NCBI GenBank assembly: GCA_028274465.1 | Contig: CM051457.1 | Coordinates: 59,567,550-59,631,549 of the forward strand | Direction of reading: 5' to 3' | Origin: Plantago ovata | Taxonomy: Eukaryota; Streptophyta; Magnoliopsida; Lamiales; Plantaginaceae | Length of the DNA: 64,000 nt | In this document: positions 1 through 10,800 of the stretch, in pieces | Numbering within the stretch: the stretch's first letter is position 1 | How the letters are laid out: each line of letters begins with the position of its first letter | The notes under the pieces: model-generated | The model's database searches: none | What the model saw: the letters and a program-made list of their open reading frames with translations, nothing else | What the model was told of the DNA's origin: nothing | Program-made: the position numbers and the translations under genes

Positions 1-247
1 TTCAGTTCTAGAAAGGACAAAGTGGATTAGTTGAGAGATTACGCCACTCTCAGATACCACTATAAAAGTGTTTGTGTGATTTACTTTACTGCATTTAGTT
101 TTCAGCAAAGCATATCTATCTGTACACTGTCACTCTGTTCACTTGCTGAAACTATCACTTACTGATAAAGTACTTATTGTACAAAGACTTCCGCTTCTGA
201 ATTTAAGTATCAGTAAACCTCGTTACTGAAAAGTAACTAGTACTTGC

Positions 248-1455
248 TGATGAACGTGTATTTTACACTTTCATTCGAGTCTTTTTCACCAATTTAGCTA
301 TCCTCTAGGTTAATTTAGCTTATATTTTAGTGCATTTTATTAGAATAGTGTCACGTTTCCCTTTCTTTGCATTTTTCAGGTTTTAGGTAAAAAACGTATT
401 TTTATGGGCAATATTGATGAAGAGGACGAAGTTTTGGGGTTTCGAGGACATTCGTGGTGTATCTAGAAGGTTCCGGATGAGATTTGAGGCCTAGGGGACG
501 AGTTTCAAGGCTTAAAGGTCACTAGAAGGCAAAATCGAGTCCAAAAAGGAAACCAACTCAAAAACTCACTGTCCACCGACTCTGCCGTCCCGGGCGGTTC
601 GCCCGCGACGCCGGGCGATTTGCCTGGTGCCAGACGGCCGCCTGGCACCGAGGGCAGTTCGCCCGGGAGGTTTCGTAGCCTATATATAGTTTCGCCTATT
701 TTCTACGTTTTTCAGACCTTTTCACCTTATTTTGAGAGACAAATTATCCAGAGCCTGTTCTGGGAATTATTAGCATAGAAGACTCTTTTTCTTATTGATT
801 TGGAAGCTTAAGCATAGAAATTGGACATCTTTGATTCACGATTCTTGCTTGTGAGTTAGCAATTCATCGGAGATTGACAACCTTCGTTGGTAACTTGTAT
901 CTCACGATTTTTTTCTGCTTTTATTTATTTCATTCAACATGTTTTCATTCAATCTTGCTTTGATTCTTGTTGATTGCAATTTATCTATGAGTAGCTAAAT
1001 CTATCGTTGGTGATAATATGTGATTTCTTAGCTAGGGTTCTTAATTATGCATGAGTGGCTTCGCGCGTTTAAGACTTGATTTATTGTTTTATTTCTCTGA
1101 TCTATCTAATCCATCTATCTTCGTAGTGTTGAATTGAAAGGAACACATAGGACAATTCACGATCATAGATTTCTATACAAACTTCAAGTACTTCATGTAT
1201 GATTATTACCCGTGGCTTTGAATGATCATACTATCACTAACTTCCATTATATTGATAAGAAAAATCTGTGCTTTGCTTGATTCCTGATTTATAGTTTAAG
1301 TTAAATTAGATAAAGCTAGTTATAGTCCTTAGAGATCGACACTCGAGGTTATCTTACTTCTACACTACGTGCCTTGGTTTTCGTTGTAGTTGTGAGTTGC
1401 CTTTGGCTAAAAACAAATTTATTTGATTAATTGAGTCTGACAATCTCGTTCATCA
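248..1455 (+). mobile_element. Solo LTR of the B gypsy family (B4)
   Basis: A 1208-bp LTR, TGATGAACGTG...CGTTCATCA, flanked by the 5-bp TSD CTTGC at 243-247 and 1456-1460. Removing LTR plus one TSD restores continuity with the A LTR as seen in A2. It has no internal sequence, so it is the product of LTR-LTR recombination. A TATA box (TATATATAG) is at 681-689, giving plus-strand sense. It aligns along its length with the LTRs at 11562-12701, 28823-30059, 37922-39186 and 42032-43275, but is more diverged in the GC-rich part. Confidence 0.93.
575..690 (+). promoter_or_regulatory. GC-rich palindrome block and TATA box of the B LTR
   Basis: About 95 bp of very GC-rich sequence built from inverted-repeat words such as CCCGGGCGGTTCGCCCG and GGGCGATTTGCC sits directly upstream of TATATATAG (681-689). 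The same arrangement, with different numbers of GGGCGANTCGCCC modules, is in every B LTR. By position it is the core promoter with an upstream structured or protein-binding element. Confidence 0.6.
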
Positions 1456-1596
1456 CTTGCTGAGAAAGTTAAGTATCAGCAAACTCATTACTGAAAAGTA
1501 ATAAGCCCTTGTTGAGAAAGTTTTTAAACGACAAAAGTTTGAAAAGACTATTCACCCCCCTCTAATCTTTTCTTGTTGTTTAAAGGGACCAACAAG

Positions 1597-1610
1597 TGGT
1601 ATCAGAGCTG
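1597..1610 (+). promoter_or_regulatory. Primer-binding site, A1 (tRNA-iMet)
   Basis: TGGTATCAGAGCTG, two bases after the LTR end, matches the 3' end of plant initiator tRNA-Met, the usual copia primer. The corresponding site is deleted in A2. Confidence 0.92.
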
Positions 1611-1705
1611 GAGGTTCTTTAACCTTCAGCACTGAACCTAGATCCCTTAGGTGCCTTCCGTAAATCACTCTCACTTGATCAGTTTGGTAGTCTTTTGCTG
1701 ACAGG

Positions 1706-4126
1706 ATGTCTTTAGGAGACGCTCCCTTGCTGAAGCTGGAAAACTATGAAAAATGGCGAAACAACATGATGCTACATCTTGAGGCCATTAGTGATGAGAT
1801 GGTTACTGTCATTAATGATGGACCTATCAAGATCACTAAGATTGAGAAGAGTTTTCCTCACAAAACCACAGAAGTTGGAAAGGAAACTATCTTAGGTGAA
1901 CCAGTTGATACTGTCGTTCCAAAACCAAGAGAGGAATGGACTTCCGACGAAGCCAAGAGATTCCGTCGTGTTGGCCAAGCAAGAAACATCATCATTCGAT
2001 CAACTCCGGATACTATACAGTGGAAACTGTGGGGTGCCAAAACTGCTAAGGAAGCTTGGAAAATGGTTCAAGATCTTTGTGCTAGATCTGACAAAACCAA
2101 GGAAAACAAACTCGAAGTGTTGAAGTTAAAGTTCCAGAACTTTAAACAAGGTACAAATGAGTCACTGGAAGACTTGGACTTCAGATTCACAACTCTAGTT
2201 AGTGAGATGGTTGCCTTGGGAGTTGGAAATCTCTACTCAGACTCTGAGAAGGTGAAAACCATTATCAGAAGTCTGAACCAAGAATGGATCCACACTCAGA
2301 GTTTCTACTACAATCAAGGAATGCCAAACATCACACCAACAGAGTTGTTCTCTCATCTTGCTACAGTCAACTACGAGACAAAGCAAAGAGAAAATGTGTT
2401 TACTGAAAAATCGCAAAACATTGCTCTTGCTGCAAAGCCGTCATCTTCTGAAAAGAATAATGACAAAGAGCCCGCTGATGAAAATGCTTTAGTTGTTAAA
2501 AACATGAAGAAATTCATCAGTAAGGAACTTGAAAGGCGAAAAGAAAAAGAGAAGCTGAAAAAGCATTTTGGTAACAACTACCATAAATACAAGAATGAGG
2601 CTAGCTCGCTGAACAAGCAGGCTCAGCAAGCAAATTCCTCTGAAGAACCAGCAGTTGGAAATGATCTCTGCTTTTACTGCAAAAAGCCTGGACACTTCAA
2701 AGCAAATTGTCCTTTGCTGAAAGGCAAATCTGCTGAAAAGAAGAAGAAGTTCAAAAGAGCTTTTATTGCTGAAGAAAAGATGAAGCTTCAAGCAAAAATC
2801 GATGCGTTGTGCATTGATACTAGCTCCGAAGACAGTGAGGAAGAAAGCTCAGACACTGAAGATGAAGAAGCCACTCTTGACGTAGAGATTGGCAAGCAAG
2901 TTTGTGGAATAGCTATGGAAGCTTATCCAGATGTGTCAAACTACGAATTCTGCCTCATGGTCGGTCAGGTAAACAGTCCTACCTCTGACTCTGACTCAGA
3001 AAGTGAAGATGAGATTGACCTTGACAAAATTCAAGGAGAAATCGAAAGATTTGAGAAAACTCTGAGCAAACAGTAAGAGAAACTACAGAATGTTGAAACT
3101 CTGACCAAGCAGATTACTGAAAAGTACGTATTGCTGAAGGAACAGACAGAAAAGAAAGATGCTGAAATATTGCATCTCAAGAAGTTGATTACTGAAGCTA
3201 CAGTGAAGAATTCTCATATGGCAATAGAATTTGAAGAATATCAGTCCTCAATTCTAAAGTTACTTGCTGAAATACAAGAAATGAAAAAGATGAAAATCAA
3301 TTTCAAATCTTATGTTGATGCAAGTAATACGCTGACTGAACTAAACACTTATCTGAGAGATCCATCTCAGAAAGAAGGCTTAGGTGCAACGTATGAAGGT
3401 GATGACGTAATAATCTTGAGTAAAGATAAATCACCAATTACCTTTGTACGCGCAACTGATAGTGTTCAACCAGAACTCTATCAGATTGGTCAATCTAAGG
3501 TTGCTGAAAAATGCAATCAAGTACCTACGACCATAAAGCCCGCTGTTGCTACTCAAAGTAACAAGACTTTAAAAGGAAAACATGTTGTTGAAAAGCAAAC
3601 TATAAAGAAAAAGGATGATGTAAAGCATTCCGCCAAACAAGTTGCTGGAAAACAATTTGTTAAGTCAAAAGGAAAGATTACTAAAAGTAATCAGAAGACC
3701 TTTGCTGACAAACCTGAATCAAGTAAGGTTGCTGAGACAAAAGCTCAGCATTCTCCAAAAAGTGGACTCGGTTTCAAAACCAAGCAAAGTCAACTTTTTC
3801 ACGAGTATAAGCAAAGTCAGCAAAGATACTTCAAAGAGATGAACAAAATCAAGCCTAAGAGTTCTGAACAGACTCTAAATGCTAGGACTAGAAGGAACCT
3901 TGCTAGAAAAGAACTTAGTGAAAAGTATGTTCAGCAAAAAGGTCAACCGAGCAAGACACCACATCAGAAAGTGGACTTGATCAGCACGAATCAAAAGTCT
4001 TTCAGCTCAAAACCTCCTAGTTCCTCAGCAAGTAGAAAACAAGTCAAAGTTGAAAAACTTAAGACTTGGGTTTCCACTGGACGCATTCTTGAACATGTTA
4101 ATGGACATCCAATATTGGATAATTAA
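1706..4126 (+). pseudogene. gag: A1 Gag, one premature stop
   Basis: Structural nucleocapsid polyprotein, about 806 codons from the ATG at 1706, the first good start after the primer site. The N-terminal 200 residues resemble the copia capsid region (NYEKWRNNMMLHL near the start, UBN2-like). A CCHC zinc knuckle, CFYCKKPGHFKANC, is at residues 322-335. An acidic stretch, a coiled coil (about 480-560) and a Lys/Ser/Gln-rich basic tail follow. An in-frame TAA at 3074-3076 stands where A2 has CAA; the frame stays open on both sides. The terminal TAA at 4124-4126 is conserved in A2, so that one is a genuine gag stop. Confidence 0.85.
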
Positions 4127-4131
4127 CTTGT

Positions 4132-4246
4132 TTGCTCTTGATTGTGCAGACTTCAGCCACGGAGACAAACGATGCAATCTGGCAATTTGACAGTGGTTGT
4201 GGAAAGCACATGACGGGCAACAAGAATAACATTATAAACTATAGGA
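4132..4246 (+). pseudogene. pol: A1 protease stub
   Basis: Start of Pol in the -1 frame relative to Gag. It has the copia aspartic protease active-site region (FDSGCGKHMTGN), then jumps at about 4246 to sequence just before the integrase core. By comparison with A2 (61051-61483) about 430 bp are missing, covering the rest of protease and most of the GAG-pre-integrase zinc region. A GGATGG/GGTGG similarity lies at the junction. A strong splice-acceptor-like TTGATTGTGCAG lies at 4139-4150. Confidence 0.8.
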
Positions 4247-5437
4247 TGGTGTTTGCAATGCATGTCAGCAAGGAAAGCAAACCAAATCTTCTTTTAAGAA
4301 CAAGGCAGTACCGTCAACTACAAAACCTTTACAACTCTTGCACATGGACTTGTTTGAATCTTCTTCAACAAGCTATGCTGGTAAGAAGTATGGTCTGGTG
4401 GTGGTAGATGACTATTCAAGATTCACTTGGGTAGTATTTATCAAACACAAGTCTGAAACAAGGACTGAAATACCTATCTTGCTGAATAAGCTTGAAGTCA
4501 TGAAAAATGACAAGGTAAAAGTCATAAGAACAGACCATGGTACTGAGTTTGTAAACCAGTACATAACTGAGTATTGCACTTCAAAAGGCATACAATATCA
4601 GTTATCCTCAGTAAGGACACCACAACAAGACGGTGTTGCTGAAAGGAAGAATCACACCCTAAAAGAAGCTGCAAGAACAATGCTTGCTGACACTGAAATA
4701 AGTGAAGCTTACTGGGTTGAAGCGATTAATACCGCCTGTTACACTCAAAATAGATGTCTCATTACTAAGGAATACAACAAAACTCCTTATGAGTTATTTG
4801 TTGGAAGACCTCCTAACATCACCTATCTAAGAGTATTTGGTTGTAAGTGTTTTGTTCTTAACAATGGTAGAGAATACCTAAGAACATTTCAACCAAAGGC
4901 AGACGAAGCGATATTTCTTGGTTACTCCTTGCATAGTAAAGCTTATAGAGTTTACAACAAAAAGGCACAAAAGATCGAAGAATCAGTGCATGTTTTATTC
5001 TACGAAAAGTCACAAGGAGTGCCTGCTGAAGAAGAAATATCAACTTGTATGAAGAAGCTACTCATACACGAGCAAAGAACTGAATCTGATGCTAGGCAAA
5101 TCAAGTCAATTGAACTAAATGATGATTCTGACAATGACTCTCCTCCCCAAGTCATGACAAGATAAATATAGTTCATGACAAAGAATTTCTAGCAAAAGAC
5201 GCAGTTGCTCCGGATGTTGCTGAAACTATGCAACTTCCTGTGCCTGCTGATGAGTTACCACAATCTAGCAATGCTGAACAAGCAGTTGCTGATGAACCGA
5301 TCTCAGCAGAGACACAACAAAATACCAGTTGTACTGAGCAAGTACATGTTGAAGATCACATGCTGATGAGCAAACTTATCCAGATCCAAAGAGCAGAAAA
5401 CCTGTTAATAAATGGATTAGAGATCATCCCTCTACGG
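4247..5437 (+). pseudogene. pol: A1 integrase
   Basis: Copia integrase (rve fold). The catalytic residues of the D,D,E core are visible: Asp in HMDLFES, Asp in VIRTDHGTEF, Glu in GVAERKNH. The C-terminal GKR/FVGRPPNITYLRVFGCKCF region follows, and then an acidic linker rich in GCTGAA codons leading to RT. A frameshift near 5160 and others before 5440 break the frame. This enzyme would join the cDNA to the target site. Confidence 0.85.
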
Positions 5438-6925
5438 ATATGATTGATGATATTGACAAACGCCAAGTGACTAGATCCAAAGTATCTGCTACTCATGGAC
5501 TTGCTGAAGAAGCAAATGTCGTAGAAGTAGAAGCTTTGTTCTCTTGCTTTGTTTCAGAAATTGAACCCAAGACCATAGAAGAAGCTCTAAAGCATTCTGA
5601 ATGGATCAAGGCAATGCAAGAAGAACTGGATCAATTTGAAAGGAACAAAGTCTGGAAACTTGTACCTCTTGCTGAAGGAAAGAAAGCTATTGGTACAAAG
5701 TGGGTGTTCAGAAACAAGCTGAGTGAGACTGGTGAAGTAACAAGGAACAAAGCACGTTTGGTTGCTCAAGGTTACTGTCAGACTGAAGGATTGGACTATG
5801 ATGAGTCTTATGCACCAGTTGCAAGATTTGATGCAATTAGACTTTTCTTGGCCTTTGCTGCTCACAATGACTTCATTGTTTATAAAATGGATGCTAAAAG
5901 TGCATTATTAAATGGTGAACTTGCTGAAGAAGTCTACCATGAACCATGATGGTAAAATACTCTTAGTTCAAATTTATGTGGATGACATAATATTTGGATC
6001 TAAGGACAAGCAACTTTGTGATGATTTTGCCAAACTCTTGACAAACAAGTTTGAAATGAGTATGATGGGTAAATTGAATTATTTCCTAGGATTGCAAGTC
6101 AAGCAGCTCAAGGATGGAATATTCATAAATCAAGCAAAGTATGCGAAAGAAATGCTCATAAAGTTTAGGATCAAAGAGGAAGAAAAACGTGAAAAGATCC
6201 CTATCAGTGTTGGTACCAAATTGGGCTATACTAAAGAAGATAAATGTGTTGAAGAACACAAGAATAGGAAGCTCATTGGTTCCTTGTTGTATTTAACAGA
6301 AATTAGACCTGACATTCAGTATGTCGTTTGTGTGTGTGCAAGATTCCAATTTGATCCAAGAGAATCACACTACAAAAAGGCACTTAAGATACTGAAATAT
6401 GTCAAAGGTACAGTCAATGTTGGATTATGGTATCCTAAAGATTCTAGACTTGAATTGGTTGGTTATTCTGATGCTGATCATGGAGGATCAACTCTTGATA
6501 GAAAAAGTACTTTTGGAACTTGTCAGTTTCTAGGTACTAGATTAATATCATGGTTCAGCAAGAAGCAAACCTGTGTTGCCAATTCATCTACTGAATTTGA
6601 GTACATTGCGGCTGGTTGTTGCACAGCTCAAATCCTATGGATTCAATAACAATTAAGAGATTATGGTATTTCTGCAAAGAAAGCACCAATCTTTTGTGAT
6701 AATACAAGTGCTATTGCTATCACGCAAAATCCTAAGTTTCACTCAAGGACAAAGCACATTGATATTAGACATCATTTCATTAGAGATCATGTGAAAAAAG
6801 GAGACATTGAGGTTGTGAAAGTAGATACTGATGATCAACTTGCTGACAGCTTTACCAAGCCCATACCAGATAATAGATTCGCAATGCTAAGGTATAACCT
6901 TGGATTGGTTGAATTACCTCAATAA
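5438..6925 (+). pseudogene. pol: A1 reverse transcriptase and RNase H, deleted
   Basis: The copia RT N-terminus is clear ([23 protein letters not shown]) with the first catalytic Asp in the KMDAKSA motif. About 170 bp (the fingers/palm segment seen in A2 at 43364-43532) is missing at about 5939, shifting the frame. The YVDD catalytic box and RNase H (DADHGG...KST) follow from 5950. A TAA at 6647-6649 interrupts RNase H. Homology continues to the conserved end ELPQ and TAA at 6923-6925. Confidence 0.88.
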
Positions 6926-6939
6926 GGGATACAATTGGC

Positions 6940-7320
6940 AGATTGCTGAAACAGGCATTCTGCAAGCCAAAGTATTCTGACTTGAATAAAAGCCCCTTCC
7001 ACTGATTTCTTCTAAAAGGAAATGATAAGTCACTACATGATTTCTGAAACAGGCATTCATCAAGTAATTCCTTCAAAACGGGTATTTTTTAGGAAACTTG
7101 ATCACTTGCTGAGAAAGGCACTCAGTAAGAGAATAACCTAAAAAGATTGCTGAAACGGGCATTCAGACAATCAAAGATACTGAAACAGGTATTCAAGTAT
7201 CAAGGGAAAATTTCTGAGACGGGAACTCAGAAAAGAGCAAAACTCACTTCTCACATTTTACCAAAAGATATCTCAAGATAAAAAGAATTTACTGATATGG
7301 GAACTCAGAAATATCTTTTA
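6940..7320 (+). repeat. Hairpin repeat cluster after pol in A1
   Basis: About six or seven imperfect copies of a short inverted repeat of the type TTGCTGAAACAGGCATTCAGCAA (a CTGAA-type left arm and a TTCAG-type right arm around A/GGGCAT), spaced 40-60 bp. Examples start near 6942, 7046, 7146, 7179, 7212 and 7292. Arms drift together, CTGAAACAGGCATTCAG against CTGAGACGGGAACTCAG. The same cluster is in A2 at 36620-37005. No coding capacity. Confidence 0.75.
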
Positions 7321-7345
7321 ACTTAAAGAAATATGAGATGTCTGA

Positions 7346-7358
7346 TTAAGGGGGAATT
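7346..7358 (+). promoter_or_regulatory. Internal polypurine tract of A1
   Basis: AAGGGGGAATTT (7348-7359) just after the hairpin cluster, conserved in A2 at 36580-36590. It resembles a copia PPT but lies about 4 kb before the 3' LTR. It could be a second plus-strand primer or the relic of an ancestral element end before ORF3 was acquired. Confidence 0.55.
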
Positions 7359-7359
7359 T

Positions 7360-7837
7360 TCAGCAAGTAACAAGGCTAGTTATGCAAACTCGCTGAAAAG
7401 ATTCTTGTTTACTTCAGCAAGCAATCAAATCCCATAAATCTCGGTAAAATGAATTTGTGACGTTAATCGGGCACAAATAAACTCGCTAATAATCATGACA
7501 TGAAATACAATCGTGGCCATTGATTAAAAGGCGTTATTGATCTAACGGTTAACATTACAAAGAGAAAGAGTGATCTGACAGTTTTTGTTAGTGGGCCACT
7601 ACGCATTTAATGCAAAGGCTCCACTAACGTTGTTGATTCTCTGATTTACCCTTGCTGAGAACTCAAATCGATTGAGCTTCTTGCACATCAGAGACACTAT
7701 ATAAACAAGGAGTTAGAGAAAGATAAAATTCTTTAACTCACATTTCCTTTCTCTGCAAAGTTTAGCCTGAATCTACTGTACCTCCGGTCAAAAAGCAAAC
7801 AATCTTTTTCGTACACATTTCTCACTCTATATAAGAA
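7360..7837 (+). promoter_or_regulatory. Promoter and 5' leader of A1 ORF3
   Basis: A non-coding 480 bp with the layout of a plant promoter: AACGGTT-type Myb-like word near 7550, TATA box TATATAAA at 7698-7705, then a pyrimidine-rich leader of about 130 nt to the ATG at 7838. A2 keeps the same TATA box (36180-36187) at about the same distance from its ATG. Promoter function is inferred from layout and conservation. Confidence 0.6.
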
Positions 7838-10800
7838 ATGGCACAAAAGAGACAGTCATCTAAGACATCAAAGTCATCTAAGGTTGACAGTGCTGGTAAA
7901 AGCACTGCTCCGGTGATAACTCCGGTGACTAACACAGCGAAAGTTGTGTTGAAAAACGATAGGATAACAGAAAAACCCATGCCTCCTGCATATCTAGACA
8001 CTACGAAGTGTGAGATGATGATGATGCAATGGGGTGGCTTTGCAAAAGAGAAGTATATCCGATACTTCTATGAACAAGAACTAGACGGTGACAATGAGGA
8101 GGCACTTGACTTGATTGAACAGCAAGGCCTCACTCACTTTATAACAACTCGCCCTAAGAAAGTGAGTATGTTAGATACTATGGAGTTCTACAACAATGCA
8201 GAAATCCAGACTCTAACTGATGGTCAAGGAGTCACTGAAAAAGTGATCTTCTCCACAGTTCAGAATGTGCAAATCGTCCTGAAATGGACTGATGTAGCAG
8301 AAATCTTTCAGATTCCGACCACTGGAACTGAAGATGACATCACTGCCACTGACGAAGAAATTGAAGCCTTCTACAGTGATGGCAGAAATGAGAAAATGAA
8401 AAAAGGAGAGATTGCTCCCGTGACTTGGACAAAGCACGTTAAGAGGAAACATCTCTGCCATTCACTTGGTCTAGTAGCTCTGCTACTAATCAAAGTCTTA
8501 GACTCCCAAGTCGGAGGAATAGACCAAGTAGGCTTGAGAAGGTGGTCGCTGCTGATGAGAACAAAACGGAGCTCAACTGGGCAAAGTACATTTTCAACAG
8601 ACTTGTTGATTGTGTTACTAAATTCAAAGTTAAGGTTGAAGACAACAAGGTCTCACCTACCTTCCCAGTCATGTATGGACTAAAAATATGCTATATTCTT
8701 GAACACTTCAAGATTCAGCTGAGAAACCCATTGCCGATTAAGAAATCTGTATGCAATGAGGGAAGAGCCTTCTACAAGCAAAATGCACCTAAGCTTGTTG
8801 GCAGGAAACTTGAAAAATCTAAGAAGACAACAACTGCAAATGTTGTCAGCACAAGTCAGCAAGAAAGGTATACAACAGCTGCAGATGTTGCCGCCACTAC
8901 TCAGCAAGAGAATGTTCCAACAGCTGAAAAAGTTGTTGATGAAACTGTGTAGATGGTGATCATGATGAAACTGTTGTAGATGGTGATCATGATGAAACTG
9001 CTATAGTGGTGATCATGATAAGAGTACAACAGTCGTTGCTGAAAATGCAACTACTGACGCTGCTGCTGAAAAGCAACTGGAGAATTCCAAGAAGAAAAAG
9101 AGGAAAGCTAATGATGACACTCAGACTGCAGCGTCATCAGCTAACCCCGTCCCCAAAAGAAAAAGGACAAGTAACCCAAGAAAGAAAACACTGGCTCGCA
9201 AGTCAGTACCAGTTGTCCATGATCTTTCGGATGATTCTCAAGTAGTTGCTGAAACACAAGCTCCAGTAGATGTTGACAAAGTGGTTACTGAGACCTATGT
9301 CAGCAATGTTGAAGTGTTTGCGGAAGCCTTCAACAATCAACTCAATGTTGATACATCTACTGAGAAGAGACCACAAGGCAGTGGAAATGAAATTCCTGCC
9401 TCAATCCCAGATATCTACATTGTAGATAATCTTGATGATCAGACTCTGGAACCAGTAATTGATATTGCTGCTGACATCACAACTGCGACACTTGCTGATG
9501 CTGCCAATTCTGAAAAGATGGTTGCTGAACAAGCAACTCATCAAGCTGCTGAAGAACCAGTTGCTGAGACCGCAATGGTTCAAGTCCCAGAGGTTGCTGA
9601 AACACCACAAGAGACACTATTCGACGACGCATCCCATGATGCTGAGAATACTGGACCTGGTTCACCGAAAATATCCATAGACAAAGTTCAGCTGGTGCTG
9701 AAAGAACTGAGTCATCAAATGGAGTTGGAGATTGAAGACACTTCCAACAAATCAATCGATGTTTTCATGACAAGCAGTGAACTCAAGGGTCAAGATGCCT
9801 CTGCTCAACTTGGCATTTCAGAGACAAGGGAGATTGCTGAACCCGCACAGCTTTCTCAAATAGAGCAAGAAAAGAAGTCTGCTGAAGAAACAGTCCCAGA
9901 TATTGAAGAACCTGTCGTTGCTGAAAGGACTGAGTCACCACCTGTCCTTCTTCAGCAGGTAGTTAACTCAACCATAAGCAAATCTTCACTATCTGAAACT
10001 CATTCTTTTTCTAATATAATGATTTCTCTACAGACTTCTCAAGATACAAGTCAGAAGGTTGCTGAAGCCTCTGCACCAGAATCCACACCTCCTGCTCAGC
10101 AGGTAGTTAAAGTTTTTGGTAATTTAACTAAGTTTGAAAACTTAGTGCGTGTATCTAACTTAAAATTATTTCAGGATGAACAAATCAAGGATGCTTAACA
10201 AGCTCCTCAAGGAATGGAAATAGTACCAGCACAAACAAGTGTGCAACATGAGCTTGCTGAATCTCAGCAGGTAAATCATGTTCCAGGTTTGGACTCTAAA
10301 ACTATTATCCAAACCTTTCCTGAACATAATTTTATTCTTTTTCAGGCTCAAAAGGAGACCACTGAAGTTGTTCACATCACTGAAGATCCGAAAGTGAGTT
10401 CTGAAGAACTTTACTTAGACTTCAAGAGAACTACCTTGTCAAGAGTTGCTAAGTCTGTCAGCAACTGGCAAAGGTACAGAAGGATGGACTTTTTTGACCT
10501 TCATCTTCATCTATCAAACGAGAAAAAGAGGATTTCTCTGCTGAAACTCGAGACCTTTGTCCACTCTATACTTCCATAAGAAATGACATATTCTCAACTA
10601 ATGAGCTCAAATCTGATTGCTCTAATCAGAGAGAATATGAATGCCAAATTTAAGAGTGCCTCTCCAGCTGAACAAGCTGTGATGCTCAAGGGTTCTTTTG
10701 TACCCGTGGTGGTTGATCCCCACAAAATCAATGAAGAAGAGGAAGTTACGAGTGTTGCTTTATACAAGCATCTCGAGTTGGTTATACTGACGGATGGTGA

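Larger units (their letters stand above)
1..1594 (+). repeat. A1 5' LTR, 5'-truncated and split by a solo LTR
   Basis: The LTR runs in from beyond the window, is interrupted at 243-1460 by a solo LTR, and ends ...CCAACA at 1594, two bases before the primer-binding site. A TATA box (TATAAAAG) lies at 61-68. The reverse complement of the same sequence occupies 63346-64000 in A2, including its TATA box near 63665. It is rich in CTTGCTGA/ACTGATA words also found through the body of the element. Confidence 0.85.

Noticed and set aside
4132-4407. 91-codon ORF across the A1 protease deletion
   Set aside because: Its second half is an out-of-frame reading created by the deletion.
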